The notes below the pieces were generated by a model. The model did not search any database. It was not told where the DNA came from and saw only the letters and a list, made by a program, of their open reading frames with translations. The position numbers and the translations under genes are program-made. Source: Parapedobacter sp964498395 (lineage in GTDB: Bacteria > Bacteroidota > Bacteroidia > Sphingobacteriales > Sphingobacteriaceae). Taken from it: a stretch of DNA of 64,000 nt. Where the stretch lies: contig CAZCHE010000004.1 in assembly GCA_964498395.1 (NCBI GenBank), positions 248,001-312,000 of the forward strand. Direction: 5' to 3'. Shown here piece by piece: positions 49,464-55,674 of the stretch. Within the stretch, counting starts at the first letter, position 1; every line of letters begins with the position of its first letter.

Positions 49464-49904
49464 TTAGAGCGTAATGGTTTTGAATCCAGATTCCTGTAGA
49501 CCGAAAAGGTAGGTGAATCCGTTGGGGGTTGTTTGTACGGACGATGGGTATTGTGATTTCTTAATGGCCAGTTGGTTCATGGCAAATTCGCACACGACGA
49601 TCTTAATGCCGGATTGCTCAGCCTTTGTTATGAAAGGCTTCAGTTCGGTATTTTCCGCCAGGTCTTTGACCACCGCGCCTATCAAGATGATTTCAAAGTC
49701 GATTTTTTCACTTTGTGTTCTGTATTCCTCGCCGGTCATGACCGACACCATGAAATGTTTGGCGTTTTGAACCAGAAGGGCGTACTTCCCATCGTTTTTG
49801 ATGGTGCGTTCTGCCGCCGGAACCGGCGTGTTCTGCGCGTAGGCATGGTTGATAACACCGATTCCTGCCAGCAATAAAAATATGATGATGAGTTGCTTTT
49901 TCAT
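49464..49904 (-). CDS. Exported DsrE-family protein
   Basis: A 146-residue protein with signal peptide (MKKQLIIIFLLLAGIGVINH, cleavage after AYAQ) and DsrE-like fold (YALLVQNAKHFMVSVMTGEE, DFEIILIGAVVKDLAENTEL, GIKIVVCEFAMNQLAIKKSQ). The cysteine in VVCEFAMNQ is where DsrE proteins carry sulfur. It lies 11 bases upstream of the SoxB-like gene, so it is a good candidate for the missing SoxYZ-like sulfur carrier (inference). Confidence 0.82.
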   Translation of the reverse strand: MKKQLIIIFLLLAGIGVINHAYAQNTPVPAAERTIKNDGKYALLVQNAKHFMVSVMTGEEYRTQSEKIDFEIILIGAVVKDLAENTELKPFITKAEQSGIKIVVCEFAMNQLAIKKSQYPSSVQTTPNGFTYLFGLQESGFKTITL

Positions 49905-49930
49905 TTTATTTATGTTTTAGTGATGTTGTG

Positions 49931-50344
49931 TTATTTGTTGTAGATACTGTAGGATTTGGGATTGTTTACGATGAAGAACAGCAATCCGCCAAATAGCGCG
50001 ACGTTTTTCCATAATGGCCCGTGCATCCACCCGTTACCCAACTGGATGGTGATAGTGATGGGAATCAAGGTGAGTAACAAAATGACTGCCGACCAACGGG
50101 TGATCACACCTATCATGAATGTAAGCCCGAATACGAGCAAGGTCCAACCGGAAAGTATGCCTAAGGCGTACGGGTCGCCGAAGAACAGCGCGAAGTCACC
50201 GTACGTCGATTTCTCAATCCGTTGAGTTACACCGTCCGGATTGACTAAATGCGAAACACCCGCTATGATGAATATCCCACTGATCGCAATACGCAGTATG
50301 AGCACGGATAATCCGTTGATATTAGTTTCTTTTTCCATATACAA
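49931..50344 (-). CDS. DoxX/DoxD-family membrane protein
   Basis: A 137-residue protein with four helices (ISGIFIIAGVSHLVNP, ALGILSGWTLLVFGLTFMIG, WSAVILLLTLIPITIT, LWKNVALFGGLLFFIV). The DoxX/DoxD family includes subunits of thiosulfate:quinone oxidoreductase (DoxDA). The GNGWMHGPLWKNVALFGGLL block is typical. In an operon with DsrE and SoxB-like genes, a role passing electrons from thiosulfate or sulfane sulfur to quinone is attractive but unproven. The start may be the second ATG at 50338. Confidence 0.82.
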   Translation of the reverse strand: MYMEKETNINGLSVLILRIAISGIFIIAGVSHLVNPDGVTQRIEKSTYGDFALFFGDPYALGILSGWTLLVFGLTFMIGVITRWSAVILLLTLIPITITIQLGNGWMHGPLWKNVALFGGLLFFIVNNPKSYSIYNK

Positions 50345-50407
50345 TACTGATTCAATAAATAAAGGAAGAAAGTTTAACCTTCTTGTATGGTGTCTTTCAG
50401 CTATAAA

Positions 50408-50755
50408 TTAAATCAGGAATTGCTGATGGCGGATATGGGTCGGGATTTTTTCTTTGAAAAAGGCGTAATGGAAAGGAGGGGCCGGGTCTGCCCGATCCGT
50501 TGCTGCAGTTTTGCTTATGGAGTAGTGGTGTGCAAACTTTTTTTCTGATTGGCGCAGCTCTTGTTTTTCGTTTTGGTTATCTTGAAGCGAACAGAAGGAA
50601 GTACAGCTGATTTTTACCGGGTCGCCATTTGTATTTTGATGGAGTTCGGCATAGAATTGCTGTTTCCATTCCTTTTTGAGCGAACAAGGAATGGCCAGTA
50701 AAACCGCTAATAAAACGGTGATGATGCGTTTGTATGTCGTGAAATACGGAAACAC
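50408..50755 (-). CDS. Small exported or membrane protein of unknown function
   Basis: From GTG 50755 the product has 115 residues: an N-terminal hydrophobic segment (YKRIITVLLAVLLAIPCSL), a cysteine-containing middle (KISCTSFCSLQDNQNEKQEL) and a histidine/aromatic-rich end (HYSISKTAATDRADPAPPFH, KIPTHIRHQQFLI). The frame is open upstream to 50875 but that part overlaps the operator and the divergent promoter, and the predicted start of transcription is near 50777, so GTG 50755 is the likely start. First gene of the minus-strand DoxX-DsrE-SoxB-like operon. Family not recognised. Confidence 0.6.
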   Translation of the reverse strand: MFPYFTTYKRIITVLLAVLLAIPCSLKKEWKQQFYAELHQNTNGDPVKISCTSFCSLQDNQNEKQELRQSEKKFAHHYSISKTAATDRADPAPPFHYAFFKEKIPTHIRHQQFLI

Positions 50756-50782
50756 GATGATTGGATCACTAAAGTTTACGAA

Positions 50783-50856
50783 CAAAAATACCCTTACCGA
50801 TGCAGTCGGTTTGTAACATTGGTTACATACGGGAAATTTCAGATGGGCTATTTTTG
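50783..50856. promoter_or_regulatory. Divergent control region of the soxB-like and DUF3365 operons (site 6)
   Basis: Palindrome GTAAC-ATTG-GTTAC (50813-50826; TGTAAC/GTTACA when extended; centre 50819.5). Perfect TATTTTTG elements occur on both strands: plus at 50849-50856 and minus from 50790 to 50783, each starting 29.5 bp from the centre. This is the clearest of the six sites and fixes the start codons of both flanking genes. Confidence 0.8.
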
Positions 50857-50875
50857 GGCGGGAAGGATATTTCAC

Positions 50876-51427
50876 TTGAGAATACTAACTACTTTTTTGC
50901 TGGCATTGAACTTTTTGTCTTGTCGGCAGCATGACAGGCAAGAGATAGCATCTTTGAAAATCAAAGCGGATTCTATCGCGAAGGTGTCGCAACAGACGTT
51001 GTTACAAAATGTAGCCGCCGCTATTGCAGAGGGAGGAACTGAATATGCGGTGGATTTTTGCCATGTTCGTGCGGCGCCTATCACCGATTCTTTATCAAAC
51101 CGTTTTAAACTTTACATCCAACGGATTTCAGACAGGAATCGTAACCCGGCAAATGGGCTTAACACAGTGACTGACCAGTTGATCTTCGGACATTTCAAAG
51201 ATCAGCCAGCATTGATCGACACATTGGTACCGGGGCGTGACCGATTGGTCTACTATAAAAGGATAAACCTCATGATGCCTACTTGTTTGAAATGTCATGG
51301 AGATCCGGTAATCGACATCGACCCGAAAACTCTAAAAAAGATTACAACCCGTTATCCGGAGGATAAAGCTACCGGTTATCAATTGGATGAGTTTAGGGGC
51401 CTATGGAAAATTGAAATAGTCAAATAG
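50876..51427 (+). CDS. DUF3365-family c-type haem lipoprotein
   Basis: From TTG 50876 the product has 183 residues: a short lipoprotein signal (MRILTTFLLALNFLSC, lipidated C16), then the DUF3365 domain with YAVDFCHVRAAPITDSLS, RNPANGLN and the haem-binding MPTCLKCHGDP (CLKCH). DUF3365 (Tll0287-like) proteins bind one haem c and may sense redox state or small ligands or move electrons. The frame is open back to 50819, but that reads across the promoter, so the TTG matching the lipoprotein signal is chosen. It belongs to the same regulon by its operator. Confidence 0.82.
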   Translation: MRILTTFLLALNFLSCRQHDRQEIASLKIKADSIAKVSQQTLLQNVAAAIAEGGTEYAVDFCHVRAAPITDSLSNRFKLYIQRISDRNRNPANGLNTVTDQLIFGHFKDQPALIDTLVPGRDRLVYYKRINLMMPTCLKCHGDPVIDIDPKTLKKITTRYPEDKATGYQLDEFRGLWKIEIVK

Positions 51428-51599
51428 ACGAAGCCTAACATCGGGCATCGATGATCCTATTAAAGACAAGTAGTACGCCAATAATACGACTGCTTATAAA
51501 TGCGTATCCGAAAAAATGAAACCTGCACGCGCTGTCCAACAAAACACAAGCATGCTCATGTACGCTTCATCTCCATCGCCAAATGGAACCCCCGAAAGC

Positions 51600-54404
51600 C
51601 TAGAACGAAATCTGGTGCGTGGGCGAAGGGCTTGCCGTCAAACTTTTCGTAGGCGGTGCGAACTGGGTAAGCTTGATGCCTTTGGTCGCCGCTTTGTACT
51701 CTTGGATGGTGGGCGTCCTGCCAAGGATAGCCGAAAGAACAACCACCGGGGTGGACGCCAAGAGCGACTCTCCTTTCTTTCGGTCCGAATCTTTGACCAC
51801 ACGTCCTTGGAACAGACGGGTAGAGGTAGCCATTACGGTATCGCCCTGCGCTGCTTTTTCCTGGTTACCCATACACAGGTTACAACCGGGCCGTTCCAGG
51901 TACAGGATGTTGTCATATTTGGTACGAGCAGCCGTTTTGGGGGCAGCATCATCGAATTCAAAACCGGAATACTTCTGCAATATATCCCAGTCGCCCTCTT
52001 CTTTGAGTTCATCGATGATGTTGTAAGTAGGGGCTGCTACCACTAAAGGAGCCTGAAACTCAACTTTTCCACGTTGTTCCTCGAGGTTCTTCAGCATTTT
52101 CGAAACGATCTTGATGTCTCCTTTATGCACCATGCAGGATCCGACAAAACCAAGGTCAACATGCTTATCGCCCCCATAATACGTAAGGTCTCGGATGGTG
52201 TCATGCGTGTACCGTTTGGACGCGTCCGCATTATGCACGTCAGGATCGGCAATCATGGGCTCGTCAATGGCATCCAGGTCGACCATAAATGCTGCATAGT
52301 ACTTGGCATTCTCATCAGGTGCTAATGGCGGTTTTTCTCCCGATCGGATCTCGTCGATCCGCTTATTGGCTTTCTCGATCAGGCCTTTAAGCACTTGCTC
52401 CTCGTTATCCATGCCTTTTTCGATCATGATCCCGATCCGGTCTTTCGCGATCTCCAATGATTCGATGAGGGTATCCGGTTGGGAAATACAGATCGATGCT
52501 TTGGCTTTCATTTCTGCCGTCCAATCCGTGAAGGTGAATGCTTGGTCAGCAAGCAATGTACCGATATGCACTTCGATAACCCTTCCCTGAAATACATTCT
52601 CTCCATTGAACGCCTTCAACATCTGTAATTGGGTTGCATGCACCACATCACGGAAGTCCAAGTGATCTTTCATTTTGCCTTTGAATGTCACTTTTACCGA
52701 CTCAGGAATGGGCATGGAGGCTTCACCGGTAGCCAATGCAAGCGCAACGGTGCCGGAGTCCGCGCCGAAAGCAACCCCCTTGGACATCCGGGTATGTGAG
52801 TCGCCGCCAATGATAATGGCCCAGTCATCTACCGTAAGATCATTCAGTACCTTATGAATGACATCGGTCATCGAATGATAGACGCCTTTCGGGTCCCTTG
52901 CCGTGATGAGCCCAAAGTCATTCATGAATTTCATCAGCCTAGGGATGTTCTGTCGGGATTTGTCATCCCAGACCGATGCCGTGTGGCAGCCCGATTGATA
53001 GCCTGCATCCACTATTGGGGAAATCACGGTAGCCGCCATGGCCTCCAGCTCTTGGGCTGTCATCAATCCGGTCGTGTCTTGAGAGCCGACAATATTTACC
53101 TTTACGCGAACATAGGACCCCGCGTGCAAGGTTGCGCCAGAGGTTCCTACAGCATTCTTGTTGAATATTTTTTCTACTGCGGTGAGCCCTTGTCCTTCAT
53201 GTGAAATCTCCTTGGACGGGGCAAACACGGCAGGAGCGGTGATGCCAATGGTTTTAGCGGCAAACGTCTGTAATTTTTTGCCGAATTCGATCGCGTACGA
53301 CCCGCCAGCCTTCATGAATTCGATCTTCTGGGGCGTGAAAGCTGAACTGACATCCATGACTTCCTGACCATCTTTATACAGCTTCTTGGTCTTTGTATTA
53401 ATGGTGAGAAAGGTTCCAGTATCAACTGAATAGGCTTGTTCCAAAACGGGCTGCCCATCGGCGTCTACGACCAGCTTGCCGTCTTCATCGAACTTCTTAA
53501 CCCAGTTTTTAAGGTCTATGCCAATGCCGCCGGTTACGCCAACCGTAGTTAGGAAGATTGGCGAAATCCCGTTTGTGCCGGCTACTACCGGTGCGATGTT
53601 AACGAATGGTACGTAAGGGCTTGCCGGTTTGCCGATCCAAAGCGCCACGTTGTTTACACCAGACATCCGCGAGGAACCTACACCCATGGTGCCTTTTTCG
53701 GCAACTAACATCACCCGTTTGTCGGGATGTTTTTCTTTAAGCGCTTGTAGCGCTTTTTGCTGTTCTTTATTGTGCTCGAACATGCACTGGCCATGAAGCT
53801 CACGGTCTGACCTGGAGTGCGCGTCACTTCCCGGCGAAAGCAGATCCGTAGAAATATCACCAATACCCGCAACGAACGTTACTAACTCAATCTCTTCAGG
53901 TATGTCCGGTAACTTGGTATAGAACTCCGCTTTGGCGTAACTTTCAAGCATATCTTTGGCAATAGGATTGCCATTTCTGAACGCTTTCTCTAAGCGATCG
54001 GTATCCGCCTCGTAGAGAAAAACTTGTGTCTTCAGTACTTCTGCGGCTTTTTTTGCGATAGCATGATCATCACCCAATGCTACATCCAACAAAACGGCTA
54101 TAGAGGGGCCGCCCTTCATGTGGGATAATTGCTCAAAAGCGAAGTCGGCCGAAATTTCTGGTACGATACACTCACCAAGGATAATTTCCTTCAAGAACTT
54201 CGCCTTTACGCGAGCGGCACCGGTGGTTCCCGGTAATACATTGTAAATAAAAAATTTGAGCGAATCTTCCCGGTGTTTATGGCTTGCATCCCTGATTTGT
54301 TCTATGACTTCATACATTAATGCTGCATCGTCAATCGGCAACGGGTGAAGCCCTTGGGCTTCTCTATCTATAATCTGTTTTAGATATTCAGTATATTTGC
54401 TCAT
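51600..54404 (-). CDS. acnB: Aconitate hydratase B
   Basis: A 934-residue aconitase of the AcnB type, which interconverts citrate and isocitrate (and often handles 2-methylisocitrate). The N-terminal HEAT-like and swivelling domains precede the catalytic core; cluster cysteines are in FVGSCMVHKGD and PGCNLCMGNQEKA, and GGDSHTRMSKGVAFGADSGT is intact. Its [4Fe-4S] cluster is sensitive to oxidants and sulfide chemistry, but nothing ties it to the sulfur operons apart from location. Possible minus-strand -7 elements, TATTTTTG (54441-54434) and TAATTTTG (54449-54442), lie 30-45 bases before the ATG. Confidence 0.96.
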   Translation of the reverse strand: MSKYTEYLKQIIDREAQGLHPLPIDDAALMYEVIEQIRDASHKHREDSLKFFIYNVLPGTTGAARVKAKFLKEIILGECIVPEISADFAFEQLSHMKGGPSIAVLLDVALGDDHAIAKKAAEVLKTQVFLYEADTDRLEKAFRNGNPIAKDMLESYAKAEFYTKLPDIPEEIELVTFVAGIGDISTDLLSPGSDAHSRSDRELHGQCMFEHNKEQQKALQALKEKHPDKRVMLVAEKGTMGVGSSRMSGVNNVALWIGKPASPYVPFVNIAPVVAGTNGISPIFLTTVGVTGGIGIDLKNWVKKFDEDGKLVVDADGQPVLEQAYSVDTGTFLTINTKTKKLYKDGQEVMDVSSAFTPQKIEFMKAGGSYAIEFGKKLQTFAAKTIGITAPAVFAPSKEISHEGQGLTAVEKIFNKNAVGTSGATLHAGSYVRVKVNIVGSQDTTGLMTAQELEAMAATVISPIVDAGYQSGCHTASVWDDKSRQNIPRLMKFMNDFGLITARDPKGVYHSMTDVIHKVLNDLTVDDWAIIIGGDSHTRMSKGVAFGADSGTVALALATGEASMPIPESVKVTFKGKMKDHLDFRDVVHATQLQMLKAFNGENVFQGRVIEVHIGTLLADQAFTFTDWTAEMKAKASICISQPDTLIESLEIAKDRIGIMIEKGMDNEEQVLKGLIEKANKRIDEIRSGEKPPLAPDENAKYYAAFMVDLDAIDEPMIADPDVHNADASKRYTHDTIRDLTYYGGDKHVDLGFVGSCMVHKGDIKIVSKMLKNLEEQRGKVEFQAPLVVAAPTYNIIDELKEEGDWDILQKYSGFEFDDAAPKTAARTKYDNILYLERPGCNLCMGNQEKAAQGDTVMATSTRLFQGRVVKDSDRKKGESLLASTPVVVLSAILGRTPTIQEYKAATKGIKLTQFAPPTKSLTASPSPTHQISF

Positions 54405-54777
54405 AAAATTTATTTTTCTTTCAAGGAGGGTCGCAAAAATACAAAATTATCTGCAAATTAGGGAATTGTGTCGCTACGACGCTACGAACTTACAGCAACC
54501 TCATTTAAAACTTTTTGATTTCGTGTAATTTGGTATTGTTCGTCCAGCACCTTAAACCCTTAGTCGTTCGATCGTCTTACAAATTCTAAACCTATTTCGA
54601 TAGTACTTTCTATGATACGCACTGTGCTGTGTTTTAATTCCTTTTTTTTAAATCTTGTTACAGAAAAGGTCAACAGCAAATAGAAAAAGCATATGTTACC
54701 ATACTATTGCTATGTAGTATTCTAAAAAGGTTACTTGATTGAGACGGTTTTCGTATCACCACTAACATGCGTTTTTT
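54405..54777. other. Intergenic region upstream of acnB
   Basis: AT-rich. It holds the two acnB -7 candidates at 54434-54449 and otherwise no gene, RNA or palindrome that I can support. GTTAC half-sites at about 54657 and 54697 have no matching GTAAC partner. Confidence 0.5.
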
Positions 54778-55638
54778 TTAATTGCTCAATTGACCAATCA
54801 ATTCCGTAGGAGCATATCCAAACTGCTTCTTGAACGCAAAGGAAAAATGGGAAAGGTTTTCAAATCCCACTTCGTAGCAAACCTCAACAGGCCTTTTTTT
54901 CTTTTCTACGAAATAATAATGCGCCAGTTCCAGACGCTTTTGCGTAAGCCACCGTTGTGGTGTGGTGTTGAAGAGTTTGCTGAAATCCCGTTTAAACGTC
55001 GTCAGGCTACGGCCGGTGAGGTAGCCGAATTTTTCCAACGGTAAATTAAACATAAAGTTCTTTTCCATATATCCGGCCAAATCGATTTTCCCGGGTTCTT
55101 CAAAGTTTGCCAGTACATTGTCTATGCGCTGATCAATTGTCCTAAGGATACTAATGGCCTCTGTAATTTTTAGGGAAGCAATATTTTCAGGCAAATCTTT
55201 CATCTCAAAATATGGTATGAGGGAAGCTAGGCAGCTTTCCAGTAGCGGATGGTTATTGTAACAAAAGATTTTGGGCGAATTAGTGGTTTTTGGTTTAACT
55301 TCCAAATGGGTATAATAGGCGCTCAATTTGTCCGTCGTAAGATGCATCACCACCGTTTTGTGCGGTTCGCCGTCTTTGGGATAATTGACGATGGTCGCCA
55401 GCTGGTTTCGCGGAATCAGGAAGATATCCCCTTTCTTAAAAAAATAGGTCGCATCGTTCTGCACGATCTTGGTTTCACCGGAGATAAACCAGACCAGCAT
55501 ATGCTGGTCGAATGCAATATCCGACTTGAAAAACCTGTCCTCGTAGCAGGATAGTTTGATGTCGTCTGTGATGTATTTTGCCTGATACTCCATTTCTTCG
55601 TGTTGTGAAGCTTTTAAACAAATCATTTCGATATTCAA
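54778..55638 (-). CDS. AraC-family transcriptional regulator
   Basis: A 286-residue regulator: N-terminal cupin-like sensor (about residues 20-150; HMLVWFISGETKIVQNDATY, FFKKGDIFLIPRNQ) of the ExsA/AraC type and two C-terminal helix-turn-helix units (about 190-280; LTGRSLTTFKRDFSKLFNTT, RPVEVCYEVGFENLSHFSFA, FKKQFGYAPTEL). The signature for AraC DNA binding is complete. It lies 36 bases behind the BamA-type gene on the same strand, at the end of the polyphosphate kinase operon; the inducer is unknown. Confidence 0.92.
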   Translation of the reverse strand: MNIEMICLKASQHEEMEYQAKYITDDIKLSCYEDRFFKSDIAFDQHMLVWFISGETKIVQNDATYFFKKGDIFLIPRNQLATIVNYPKDGEPHKTVVMHLTTDKLSAYYTHLEVKPKTTNSPKIFCYNNHPLLESCLASLIPYFEMKDLPENIASLKITEAISILRTIDQRIDNVLANFEEPGKIDLAGYMEKNFMFNLPLEKFGYLTGRSLTTFKRDFSKLFNTTPQRWLTQKRLELAHYYFVEKKKRPVEVCYEVGFENLSHFSFAFKKQFGYAPTELIGQLSN

Positions 55639-55674
55639 TTATAAAAAATAAAACGCAATAATGCCACGCCCTGA

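Noticed and set aside
51516..53367. Plus-strand frames over acnB
   Set aside because: Antisense shadows of a clear full-length aconitase gene.
54650..54705. GTTAC half-sites upstream of acnB as regulon members
   Set aside because: No GTAAC partner four bases away and no TAnnTTTG at the fixed offset.
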